A stretch of 64,000 bases of DNA from Armillaria gallica (Eukaryota > Basidiomycota > Agaricomycetes > Agaricales > Physalacriaceae), in the NCBI GenBank assembly GCA_037576215.1, contig JBANDB010000002.1, forward strand, positions 1,364,001 to 1,428,000, written 5' to 3'. The notes under the pieces are model-generated. The model was not told the origin of the DNA. It saw nothing but the letters and a program-made list of their open reading frames with translations, and did not search any database. The position numbers and the translations under genes were made by a program. This document shows, one piece after another, positions 32,048-43,639 of the stretch (its first letter is position 1; every line of letters begins with the position of its first letter).

Positions 32048-33736
32048 TGATGAGCCTCCAGGCTCTGTATGCTCAGAATTCGCGGATTTGGCCTGCTAAT
32101 TAATGCTATTGTCCCTTCAACGGCCTTTCAGCAAACCAATGATTGCACGCACATTGATACCACTTTCATCCTACGGCAACCACTCCTTACGCACTTTGTT
32201 ATCCATCCCATCTTGCCACGCATCATAATTGCTGTACTTCATCATGGCAAGGCACCTTCAATCAACAATCATCCCAATACGGAATTGACGCATCACTCAG
32301 AAGCACCTAGTTGACGCACTCATTGATCACTCAATGAAAATGATGTGATTGACATGAGTACCCTCCCAGCTATGGCAATAGCAGCTACGGCAACTACAGA
32401 CCATGTTTACTAAGGCTGTTACTTCGCCAAGGCCTCAAGAAAACGTTACCCCACGTGTACTCCTCAGCACGATGACTATCGCTCAATAATCTGCAGCTAA
32501 ACAGCACCTAACAATCCGAGCATCGCTCAGCAAAAACCATACGGTTCGCATCCATACACAGCAACATCGACGAGTTGCTGTTACTTTAGAAGACAAAGTA
32601 CCATATGTTTCCTCCGATTTTACAAAGCCAAGGCCTTACAGCCTTACTAAGTCTCGCGTATTTACTCTATTTATAAATTCGTACTTGTAGTATAAAAACT
32701 AGCTAGAAAACGTAGTTTAAGGCCAGTTCATCTCCAGTTGACCCCAGACTACATCAATTATCATCACGCTCTAGTCTATCACCAGTAAACAATGTTTATT
32801 CACCGTTCTACAGCAATATACTGTTTGCACCAGCATATTCTTGATCGCACATCGACTCTTGAGCTCACCAGAGTTATCTCATGGTTTTAACTGTGAAGAG
32901 TCCTTCGCTACGTGCTCTTCGCTCTTAACACTATTGGTGCACACTCATACTGTGCCAATACATGATCGCTGTGCTATACCTCGCCCCTGTTATCTTTTAT
33001 AGGCCATCATCATTTCTCTTTTGCACCATTGGAGTTTTTTACAGTTTCACTTTCGCCATCGTTATCGTCGCCCACTTGGGTAGTCTCAGAGCACACTTAG
33101 AATCAGTTTCAGCCAGTTTTCGTATAGTATCAGTCCCCTGAGTGGACTTGAAGGTTAGTTTGACATAGGATAGGATCGTTTCAGTACCAGACAAGTTTCG
33201 ACATCGACTCAGCACCCTTGCATCATATAGGACCAGTATCACCACCAGTTTTCGTAGTTCCACGTTTTCTCTCGCCAGCCCACCCTCAGCACCTCATTCC
33301 ACATTTATTTCGCCACTCACAGTCCCCACGCCGTTTTCTCATCGCCTCACTCACCCATAGACTATTGCTGACCATTTAGTCTATTCTCCATCGTTCACCT
33401 CGCTCCGATTAACGTTGAGCAATGTTTTCTAGTCTCGCAGCACATTTTCTCATACAGATTCGTGGTATTCATGTCATACCCGTTTTCATTCCCTCTCATT
33501 TCGAGAGATCCCTACTGGCTTGAAGCCATAGCATTTAGTACTCGACTACCAAGCAGTACTACTTTGCAGACTTAAAGTCGCAGTGTATTCTGGCATATAG
33601 AGGAATTGTTCTACTGCACGGAGGTGCCCTGAACCACTCGCACACATGATCGCCTTGATTGCCATGCTACTACATTAATTACCCAATCTCATTCTGAGTT
33701 GGTGTTGCCGTTGCCACGGAAGTCTTAGGCTCATCA
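32048..33736. mobile_element. LTR-A copy 2: solo LTR-like element
   Basis: Collinear with 1532-3220 and also 1689 bp long. The ends TGATGAGCCT and AGGCTCATCA are a perfect 10-bp inverted pair. The flanks TCGC and TCAC (33737-33740) differ by one transition and are a plausible 4-bp duplication. Differences from copy 1 are mostly C/T or G/A, many at CpG. Confidence 0.85.
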
Positions 33737-33784
33737 TCACATTCCTCGATGACACCTCGACTCTAATAGGCTGACAATGAAAGG

Positions 33785-34400
33785 AGGAATGTAGCAACCA
33801 GCCCCATTCATGGCATGGATCTACAAGGGTTATGCCAGCTCTATCATGTTCTGCTTTCTTCAAGTCAGACTGGGAGACAAATCAACAAGTTCATTCCCGG
33901 AATCAGTCCTGCCATTGCAATTATTCTGTTTATGACTTTGTGTATACCATGAGGGCTCTAAATCATTCAGATATGGCAGAACGGAGGACCTCACTTTGTG
34001 GGGTTCGATTCCCCAAATCTGGATAAGGGTTGTGTTTCCATATTTTTTGTACTCGCTGTCCAATTTCATTTCTCTTTGAAATGAGTTCTCTGGGACACTA
34101 TCACATTCCGCAAAAATCACTGTATCCCTAAACATTTTCTTCCATCACCCATCCTTCACAAAGATCATCCTAGTGTGCATATAGGAAGCAGCGTACAGTT
34201 GATGTTGGGCAGAAAAATTAGCCCACTCTCGGGACAAGCCACAGTCTGCGGATTCTTGTTGAAGCCCTCTGAATCATCCAGATATGGCCTAACAGATTAT
34301 GTCGCTGCTTCATGGAGTTCAATTCCCCAACTCTTGACAGCTAGTAAGATGAACCATTTATGTTTTCCATTCACTGCTGAACTTCAATTCTCTTTCTAAG
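33785..34400 (+). repeat. Dispersed repeat R1, second long copy with two tRNA-like modules
   Basis: Aligns with 22415-23060. Modules are at about 33964-34024 (CAGATATGGCAGAACGG, GGTTCGATTCC) and 34278-34340 (CCAGATATGGCCTAACAG, GTTCAATTCC). The CTCTGGGACACTATCACATT and CCTAGTGTGCATATA landmarks lie between them. It supports the dimeric layout. Confidence 0.7.
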
Positions 34401-34714
34401 AACAAATGTCCAGGCTTTTGATGAGTCCTTTCATGGAACTAGCCCAGCAACTTCAAGAGGGGCACAGGGGTGCCATAGCAGAAGATGCCCCATTCTGCAC
34501 GCTGGTAACTGCCAGTGGATTTGCTCCTCCATTGCATCGTTCTCATCATCAGCTTCAAGTGCAGAATTGTTTTCTCATCTTGCACTTAAGGATTCTGTTC
34601 AGATGCCATTACTGCCAAATGATCATAGCTCATTTCCATGAAATAAAGGGTTTGTCTTCAGTATATGATACTGAGTGATAAAATACATTCAAACATGTAG
34701 AGAGCTCTGAACAT

Positions 34715-34860
34715 AACTGGGACCAGGGAATCGAACCCCAGTACTCAATCAATAGAAGCCACATCCGTTGCACCAGACCTGCAGTAGGATGATATGTACT
34801 GGAAGCTTCCAATTTGATTCATTGAAAATTTTCAGTCCTTCATTGAGTCAAAATTGATAG
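34715..34860 (-). repeat. Dispersed repeat R2, second copy
   Basis: Relative of 19560-19720. On the minus strand it has A-box-like TGGTGCAACGG and B-box GGTTCGATTCC, followed by CCTGGTCCC. The acceptor ends do not pair, so it is not a working tRNA. Confidence 0.65.
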
Positions 34861-35444
34861 CTTCTCCACATCCCTTGCCGAAATTTGTTCTTGAGCAATT
34901 CCTGAACTTGTCCTGAACTGGTATGTACTATGAGGCAGCGTGCGCGAAAAGTCATTCTGACGATATAAAATGGCTTAACCCCTTGCAACTATACATACAA
35001 GGTTTTCTTTTTGCCTATATGCATCCTGAAAGCTGAGAAATGATTGTGTAGAATACTGATGGAATCTGAGCACCTCGAAATTTGGCAACTCTTGCAACTC
35101 TTAGTTCTGTCACATCATCCAGAATGTAATGATATACTTCTTACCCAAAGGGTGCTTCAACATTGTGCAGCCTCACTGCAGTTCAGGGCAGACATTCAAA
35201 CCATCGTGAGCTCATGTATGAACTTGAAATAATAAGCGTGTAAATCAACTTTTTAAATAACTATACATGTAAAGGGAGCAGAATACCTTAGCACAAAGGC
35301 ATAATGAATCAGTATCGGTGTGTATAACAACAAGACCATAAATAGTAGGGCGGGATGGGCTCAAAGGATGCACTCTAACAGTTACATATCGCCATCTGCC
35401 TTGGAGGAAAATCAGCTCTGAAAATCAACATGACTGACACTCAT
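34861..35444. other. Interval with no gene seen
   Basis: CpG-poor sequence. The only frame (35044-35232) is short and has no motif. Confidence 0.5.
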
Positions 35445-36716
35445 TCAACTCATTTCATCATCACTGCTGAATACCTCTTTAGTCATCGCGACCACTGGCA
35501 TTTGCTGTGCGCCCTGCATTGAATGGGAAATGGTGCTCATGATCTCCATATCAGTTGAAGACGTATAGGTATCCTGTCCACCCATAATCTGGATTCGCGA
35601 ATTCAGCACCATGTAAATGCTATTGGCATACAGCTTGGATATGGCTAAGGCTGGCGTCACGTAGAAAGTCTGATGAGGGAACACAAAAAACAGGATAAGT
35701 GTGGCAAGAGCAACAACAGCTAAAATTAGGCAGTGTTCAGATTGTGATAGTGGCAGGTGTAGGAAGTAAATACCTGTCAGAGATCCTGTCTCAATAGTGA
35801 GGTGAATTACCCTTGTGACCAGAATTTGGGTGCAACAGAAACCAGTATTGCTACGCATAAGCTACAACATAGTATCAATGTCAATGAAGACAACTGAAAG
35901 AGAGAAACCGCTCACATAGTAAGTCATGCAGATAGTGATGACAATATCACACAAAGCATAGTCTCCACACACGATCTAGCAGCGAATTGGCACGATGAAC
36001 ATGGTATATCTAGTTGGATAATTACCCTGAGGGGAATGGACATCTTCCGGCCATTGAGTTTAGTGAGGTCACCTGCTTGGAAAGAGTAGACCCCTGAGAT
36101 TATAGATGCCATCGAACTGGTCAGAGACATGTGTCAATGGATGAGCTACACTGTCATGAACCAAGAGTATGGCAACGAATGCAGATGATGAATGTGGGGA
36201 TGATTCATGTCCTTCACAATATGAAGATTTGGTATGCATAGAAGCCCTGTCCGATAGAAGCAGCTGTATTCATGTTAAGTAGCACAAACTGAGTGGGATA
36301 TACCTGATGTACCAGCAGCACTCATGATGGGGCCAATGAGCCAGCTGAGATGTACATCTGTGAGGGCATCCAAATCACCGAACCCGTATCTGAACTTTGC
36401 AAACACATCGCAGCTGAGAAGTATCGCCCGAACAAATCCAACAATGTAGGTGCCATAGACGAGATATTTAATGATTTTTCTGTCATTTGGAAATGCTAGA
36501 TAGTACAGATCTAGTAACAAGAATATATTAGAAACAACATTACTAGAGAATGAAGCAACACACAAAGCTGTGCAGAAAGAGCCCTGAAGAGTCCCCAATG
36601 CAAGAGATAGATGACAAGCTGAATTGCCGTGTTAGTGACTGCATAGACTAAACACACAATTTGACAAACATCTGGTCCCAACCTGGAATAAGATGATTCA
36701 GTGTGCATCATTCAAT
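35445..36716 (-). pseudogene. DUF6534-like multi-span membrane protein gene, decayed
   Basis: Minus-strand exons read in the order of the basidiomycete DUF6533/6534 membrane proteins. A helix-rich start gives YLAFPNDRKIIKYLVYGTY, AFVRAILLSCDVFAK-like and LSWLIGPIMSAAGTS (about 36275-36530). After an acceptor ACAG near 36239 comes the QGFYAY-type exon (GFYAYQIFIL). GVYSFQAGDLTKLNGRK follows at about 36040-36095. The C-terminal exon 35858-35445 has IHLTIETGSLTGIY, a strong transmembrane segment, and LAISKLYANSIYMVLNSR, which I recall as the family hallmark. Two TGA codons follow GFYAYQIFIL, where family members read Ser and Trp, so the gene is probably dead. Exon edges are approximate; the function of the family is unknown. 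Confidence 0.6.
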
Positions 36717-37108
36717 TTGGAGATTATAACTTACAGTCATTCTATGGGATTCCGAGTCCTATATGTATATATAGGTAACTTGGTCATTATACTGGAATCG
36801 ACTATGGGAATGATGCTATTCAGTGTTTGCTGGCCACCTCTGGAGGAATCTCATGGGAATAAATGAAGTGTTCATCAATATCCTGGGAAACAGCTACCGC
36901 TTTCTCTCGCCCATGTCTTGTCCTTACTCCTCTAGCCAATCATCATTGCTTTCCTCTCATTTTGCTGTCTAAAAATAGATGCTCCTTGATCTGTTACTGT
37001 CACCATCTCAAATTTTCCCACAGTCTGCCTGGCAGGTGAGGGGTCATGTGGGGTCTGTACAGGTCATAGAGTAGAGCATATACACACTCTTTTCACTCGT
37101 AAACAACT
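36717..37108. other. Interval before the LINE
   Basis: No gene seen. It may hold the LINE 5' untranslated region, but no boundary is visible. Confidence 0.4.
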
Positions 37109-38530
37109 ATGCCAATACAATACAATACGAAGACACCAGATAATCATGACACCAGGATGGGAAAAACCTGGGGAGCGATGCAAAAAGCAAAAGCTGGCAT
37201 GCAACCTCTCAAGCTTGCAACAATAGTGACTGACACGACAAAATCCTCTTCCCTGTCAACTAAAGACACCCAAGGAGCACAGAAGGCAGATGCACTGAGT
37301 CCCTTGGGACAGCGAGGGGGAGAGGGTTGCTTGGAGATGAGCAAATCCCTCCCACCTCTTGACGAGAGGGAGAGTAGTTTTTGCTTGTCAGTCTCACAGA
37401 GCACATCCACTGACCATACTGAGCACTACCAGCATCCTATGGAACTCTGGAATGAGCTCAAGCAGGATGTCAAACAGTTCTGGTCTCTCTCCCATCCGTG
37501 TTGGAAGCCATAGCCAAGGTCATTCACATGGTCAGGCACAAGGATGCAGGAACAAAGAAGTACAAGCTGTTCAATGAGCCATCGCAAGGGATACTGGAAG
37601 CGCTCGAGACATGCAAAATGATGGCGGTAGTTGAGGAAGGAAAACTGGCAGCAGCAACAGCAAACGGAGGTGCCAAGAGAGGGCAAAGAGCAGAACCAGT
37701 ATTGATGAACAGACTGGAGAGGATGGAAGAGAAGGTGCTCGCAGCAGTGGGGGGGGGACACAGGAAGTGGCCAGGCAAAGCTGAGGAAATGGCTGAACCA
37801 AGGGAGCAGGCAGGATGGAGAGACCAAGACTCCAAACACAGCAAAGCAGGTGGTAACAATATCGTTGACTAAGGTCGCAATAGCAGAGCACATTTGGAAG
37901 ATGACACCTAGGCAGGTAGCAGAGAAGGTGGAGGAAGCGCTGAAGGGATGCGAGTCAGAGATGCTGCAAGCAGTGAAGGTCAAGGCAGTTAGGTTTGAAG
38001 GAAGAAACAGACTGAAGATATATGCAGACACGGAGCAGGAGGCACGTGTGCTACTGCTGGAGGCAGACAGCTGGACACCAAGGCTGGCAAAGGGCGCTTC
38101 GCTGGTCCTGCCAATGTACAAGCTGGTGCTGCACTCGGTGCCAACCACCTTCCATCCACACAGCAAAGATGACAGAAACAGAATCTTCTATGCAAATCAC
38201 GATGTCACCCCCTTCAGCCTGCGTGAAATATGATAGCTCAATGCAGCAGAGGCTGTAAAGCCAAGCAAACACACCTTCTCGCTAGTACTCACATTCTCAG
38301 ATGAAGAAACAGCAGAACGCGTCTTTGACCAAGGCTTGTACATCGAAGGCACCCATGCTTTCAGTACCTGGTACTGGGAAGGCCCTGACCAGTGCTACAA
38401 ATGCCAGCAATATGGCCATCATTCATACCAATGCCTGTCCCCCCAACCAGTCTGTGCTCACTGCGCAGGACACCACCCTACTCAGTTAGGCCCCTGCCCT
38501 CACGATGTGAAATGCACATCTTGAAAAGAG
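37109..38530 (+). pseudogene. LINE ORF1 (gag-like RNA-binding protein with zinc knuckles), frameshifted
   Basis: Starts at ATG 37109. The frame shifts to +1 at about 37500-37870 and back, then a TGA and TAG occur at 38231-38236. The readable parts are a polar N-terminus, an alpha/beta segment (KAVRFEGRNRLKIYADTEQE, ARVLLLEADSW) like the RRM-type region of LINE ORF1 proteins, and two CCHC-type knuckles (CYKCQQYGHHSYQC, about 38395-38436, and CAHCAGHHPTQLGPC). ORF1 proteins coat the element's RNA. The order ORF1 then APE endonuclease-RT fits Tad1/I-like non-LTR elements of fungi. Confidence 0.8.
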
Positions 38531-38664
38531 TGCAAAATCCAATCATGATGCGTGCTCTGCGAAGGCGCTCATTTTGCATTTGATAGAGCATGCCCAGTAT
38601 GGCATAAGGCCTATGAGGAAGCACATGCAAGGACCGACTTGAGACACTCCTTGTCGTTCCACTC

Positions 38665-41520
38665 ATGTCACATCTGATGCCAGCACAGGCTCTGACGCAC
38701 AAGAATTTTTGTATCAAGAGTTTGAACATAGGAAAATTGCAAACTATCCTACAATCCCTTCTAAATGACACTTCCCCCTATGACACAGATGTACTATGCA
38801 TACAAGAATGTCCAAAATCCCTAACCAAACTCCCATCCCTGAATCCCCGACTCTGGACTAGAATTATACCTACACAACATGTAGAGAGATATGGGTGTGC
38901 CATCTATGTCAGCAACATGATCAAGTCAATGACATGGCACCAAATTGCAGTGAACAGCTCCCATATAACTGTGATGGAGGTAACAACGGCGAACCTAACC
39001 TTTCTCATCTGCAACATCTATAACATCCCCGAGTCCAACACCACCATCAATGAGCTCCAGAAACACTTCGAACAACACCTCCCCCATACCCCAGTCTTCT
39101 TCATTGGTGACTTCAATAAGCACCATGCCCTCTGGTCAGGTCCTAACCATGAAGCTCGATGCAATGCCAGTGACACTGAAGAGCTGATCAAGCTTCTCAC
39201 AGATTTAGGTATGGAACTATGCCTTGCCCCTGGAACAGCCACATTCATGTCCCCAGCACATAAAACAAGGTCTACCCTCGACCTCGCCTTCACGATGAAG
39301 GATACCCTTGCACCCTGTGTTATCAGATGCAAGACGAGGCCAGGGCATACCTCGTGGCATGATATGCTGGATGTGGAGATGGATCTCTCCTTGGAACAAA
39401 AAGAGCTGGCAAGCCGGCTGCTCTTTCATGAAGCAGACTGGGAAGAGGTGAACAAACGACTTCAAACCTGCCTTGCTCACTTAAGGGGGAGAGCACCACC
39501 ATCGACAAGAGAAGCACTTGATGGGATGGTGGACGACGTCATGAATCATATGATAGAGGTGTTAGACGAGGTTGTACCAAGGTCCAAACCATCCAGCTAT
39601 TCAAAGAGATGGTGGACAAGAGAACTAACAGCACTGAGAAAGGAATCCAACAGGAAACAGAGAAAATGACAATGAACCGGTTGAGAGGAGGACTGGAAAG
39701 AGGTGACGGCCGCAACATGGGAATACCAGCAGCAGATTCGAGTGCAGAAATGGTGGCACTGGCGTATATGGCTCACAGATATCCTAGATAAGGACATTTG
39801 GACAGCAGTGAAGTACATGACAGACCCAGGCAAGAATGCTGGTCCATGCAAGATGCCTGTGTTGTTCGACTCCAGGGGGCAGGCCCTTGTAAACCCTGAA
39901 GCTAAAGCTGAGCTTCTCACTTCATCATTCTTCCCAGAACTATCTAATGTCCCAAATTGACAAGCTCCCACTAATGAATACAAACCCTTCGAATTTGACA
40001 GTATAACCGAAGAGCAAGTCCGATGTGCAATCATGAGAGCGAAACCCTACTCGGCATCTGGACCATCAGGGATTTCCAATGTCACTCTTCAAAATGCAAT
40101 TGAAGTCCTCACACCAATCATACACAGCATACTCGAAGCTACAATACACCTTGGATACTTCCCTACAAGGCTTAGAAGATACAAGATGGTGGTACTCTGA
40201 AAGCCAGGCAAGGACGATTACACAATCACAAAATCATACCGAATAATTGCACTGGAGGAGACACTGGGAAAGGTGATGGAGTCAGTGATGGCATCAGATA
40301 TCATGGACACTCTGGAGGCTCATGGTATGCTACCGAGACACCACTATGGAGGCAGAGCGGGGAGATGCACTACTGACCCAGTACTGCAACTAACACAAAC
40401 CATCAGAGATGCGTGGAGAGTGGGGAAAGTCACGAGTGTCCTGTATCTTGACATCTCGCAAGTATTCCCCAATGTCTCCCACCTTTGCCTTCTGGAGAGG
40501 ATGGAGAAGATGTGCCTGCACCCAGAAATAGTCAGATGGGTTGACAGCTTCCTAGCTGAGCGATCCACAACACTTACCTTTGACGACTATACTTCTGATT
40601 GCATTCCCGTCCCCACAGGAGTCCCACAAGGCTCACCACTAAGTGTGATACTCTACTTGATCTACAGCTCAGGCCTACTCAAAGTCAGCAGCACAGTACT
40701 GGAGAACAAAGACAAAATCATGGGATTTATTGACAACATGGTGATGATTGTAGTGAACAAGATGATTGAGGAGAACTTGGGGAAGCTACAGAAGCTAGGA
40801 CTGGAAGGGCTAGAATGGGCTTGGGAGTCTGAATCCAAGTTTGACATGGATAAGTACCAATTGGTCCATCATACAAGATGCTCTGATCCCCCCCAAGTGC
40901 AGTCACTACCGCTCCGATTAGCTGGGAAGACGATAAAGCCCAAAGAAAGTGCCAAGTACCTGGGAATCCACATTGACAAGAAGCTAAACTTCAAGTCACA
41001 TGTTGAATATGCTGTAGGAAAAGGAGTGGTGGCATCCATCGCACTGACAAGACTGTCAAGTTCAGCTACAGGAATGCCCCACAAGTTCATACAACAGCTG
41101 TTTGTAGGACTGGTAGCACCAAGGATGGACTATGGACTAGGAGTGTGGTACAATCCAGTTAGGGAGGGCGAGCATAGAAAGAAGGGCTCTGTAGGCTTTG
41201 CAACCAAGCTGGCAAGGCCACAACAATTAGCATGCTGTGTTGCAGTAGGAGGAATGCAGTTGACAGCCACTAAAGCACTAAACATCCATGCCAACCTCAT
41301 GCCAGCACCACTATGGCTCAATCTGGCTGCGTTCAAATTTGCTACTCGTCTTTGTGCATTACCGAACACTCACCCTCTCTATGCTACAGTTCAAAGATGC
41401 AAGTGCATACCCAGATCCCACAAGTCACCTCTACACAACCTGTTCGACGCCTTCCCAGAATTGCACATGAACTTTGAGAAGATCAACACAGTTCCCATAC
41501 CAGTGGCAGAAGATGACACC
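38665..41520 (+). pseudogene. LINE ORF2: APE-type endonuclease and reverse transcriptase, dead
   Basis: A single frame interrupted by TGA codons near 39667, 39673, 39958 and 40198. The endonuclease (EEP fold) spans about 38690-39370: SLNIGKLQTILQSLL, CIQECP (catalytic Glu), FFIGDFNKHHALW (Asp/Asn) and STLDLAF (SDH-like region). The RT spans about 40000-41100: PYSASGPSGISNVTLQ, SYRIIALEETLGKVME, VLYLDISQVFPNV, GVPQGSPLSVILYLIY and the catalytic loop FIDN (40729-40740), where FxDD is expected. The second Asp is Asn, so activity is lost. The RT thumb and a zinc-finger-like region follow to about 41510. No RNase H, poly-A tail or 3' untranslated region follows; the frame passes into F-box sequence. 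Confidence 0.85.
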
Positions 41521-43023
41521 CTCAAGTTCAAGGTTTTTCGCCTGCTGGATCTGCCCGTCAATGTATTGGACATCATGCTGGGCCTCATGAATTACCAGGA
41601 ATTACTTATGTTAAGAGGATTATCCCATCTGCTTGCAGGGGTCTCCACCTGGCGGATGCATCACCACCTCTGCCTGCATTTGCCAGAAGAATGGATGTTG
41701 AGTCGATTTTGGGACCATGCTGGTATTTCCATCACTTTCGAAGAGGAATACTTGACTATGTCTGAAGTTGCCTTGTTTTGCTTCATAGTGCACTGGGGCC
41801 TTATGGATGTTGTCCACTCAATCCGCTTCGACAATTGGCCAGAGTTATGGGTCTGCTTCTTCTTCCACCTCCTCACCGCCTTGCAGGAGGTGAAGATCAC
41901 CAGTGTCAACTCTCTCTTTCATAGCTATACTGATATATGATACCCTTATATGTTGCCGTCGTCTGTGACTTCTGTGTTGCTCAGGGGTTGTACTTTGGTT
42001 TTGCACTCCTTAGAGCTTATGCTCAGCCCTTGCCAGCCTCTGCAGCACCTTATTCTTCAGTCTGTTTACGGTGGGCAAGTTGTACGTGTCACTGGCTTTT
42101 TCGATATCCTTATTTTGTTTGGATCCAGTACATTGTGTACTGACTTCCTTTTATTGCAGGTGCTGCCTGACGTCGCCCTCAGTGAGGTTGAAGAATGGGG
42201 AAGACACCATTTTTTGGCCTTGCAATATGTGCCACCATCTTCTGTCCCAGCTCCTTCTTTGCGGTGACTAGACCTAAATTTGAATTCCGGAGGCTTGCGT
42301 GATGCTGGGGATTGTCTTCCTCATCGCCATCACTCTTCCCACCTTCTTGACCAAATGCTTTCCATGCCAGATTGGGTTGACAAGGTTCGAGAGGTGTTCG
42401 AATCCCCCTTTGTTTTTCCAATTGCTCTCAGGTGCACTGCACTGGAGTGTTTAGACTTGGTGGTAGGGGGGTCTTTGAGTACCGTTCCTAATTCTATGTG
42501 GGCATGTATGGGTGGATCTCTCAGACACTTGTCTGTACGATATGGTTCGTGTTTGTTAACTGTTAAATGACTCTGTGGTATGTTGACCATTTCACTTGTA
42601 GTTCTGGACAGTTCAGATCGTGAAGACACCAGTTTACACGTGGGTGCACTGACGAAGCTGGAGGTGCTTCAATTGACATGCATGTTGGAGACTTTACCTC
42701 GCGCCTTGAACACCCTTCAGATGTGTGCTGAGTCTGTATGCAATACAAATCGTACTTTGTGCATGTTGAAGATTACTTTTCAAAGTTACCAAGGCCGGCA
42801 TTTACATAAGTTCCTCAAACCTCACAGACTCTTGCATTGTTTCAAACCATGCATCGACAACTGTCATACCTCTTATTTGGGTCACTTTCAGATTATCCTA
42901 GACCCTTCTTCTTACATAGCCAATGTTCATTTCTGGCAGATAGTGATTATCATGGATGATATTCGAGAGGACCGATCTATCAGGATGACTCTCTTGCCTC
43001 TCCTTCATTCAGATACACAATAG
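41521..43023 (+). pseudogene. F-box-like gene 1, fused in frame to the LINE ORF2
   Basis: The LINE frame continues without a stop into an F-box-type motif (RLLDLPVNVLDIMLGLMNYQ, ELLMLRGLSHLLAG), followed by HLCLHLPEEW and a region matching paralogues 2 and 3. It stops at 41938-41940. Later exon-like blocks are at about 42280-42570 (FPIALRCTALECLDLVVGGS) and 42600-43020 (LHVGALTKLEVLQLTCMLET), consistent with leucine-rich repeats. F-box proteins normally bring substrates to SCF ubiquitin ligases. The N-terminal part seen in paralogues 2 and 3, ahead of the F-box, is missing, so the LINE has replaced the gene's own start. A run of about 22 T follows at 43024. Confidence 0.6.
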
Positions 43024-43639
43024 TTTTTTTTTTTTTTTTTTTCTGGGTTGAGGGGCAGGGGGGGGCTTCATAGGGTTATATATGGTTATGCTAATTTTGT
43101 TCCAGATGCTGTCCAGATTGAGCTTCTGCATGTAAGGTCGGAAACACAAGATATATGTGAACTGTGTTTCTCGCTACTGAGTAGTGTACCCAAATACATT
43201 GCTTTAACTCTGATGAAGTTTACAGATACAGAAAGCAGATGACTGCAGTTTCGATGGTGTGGTTCATATGACTTACCGCATATTTTGTACTGCTTTCTTT
43301 TGATTATATTATATTATTATATTATTTATTTGTTTTATTACTTTCTGCACTCGTGTTTGTGCACTTTTCTGTTTTGACCTTCTTTCTTGTACCTTAATAT
43401 GTGTCTGATTTTTTGGCCTATGGGCTATAATCATGCACTTATATTACAGATCATGGATTGGCAATCTCGGGCCATGCCTCACAGATGTTATCTCGTTCAC
43501 CCTTCCTTGTTGCTCTCGAATCCACCCCCCACCCCCTTCTTAACTTTGCCATCATGAACTACCACATCTTGACTTCCAATTTAATTCCCCTCACTTTATC
43601 GTACCTCTTTCTCACCTTTTCAAGGTGCATTCAGAACCC

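Noticed and set aside
34715..34790. Possible tRNA gene on the minus strand
   Set aside because: The T arm folds, but the 7-nt acceptor strands do not pair and a sister copy at 19560 is equally degenerate.
37426..38166. 246-residue minus-strand frame, Ser/Cys-rich and hydrophobic
   Set aside because: Antisense to LINE ORF1. The plus strand carries the zinc knuckles and the recognisable order, so this is a shadow.
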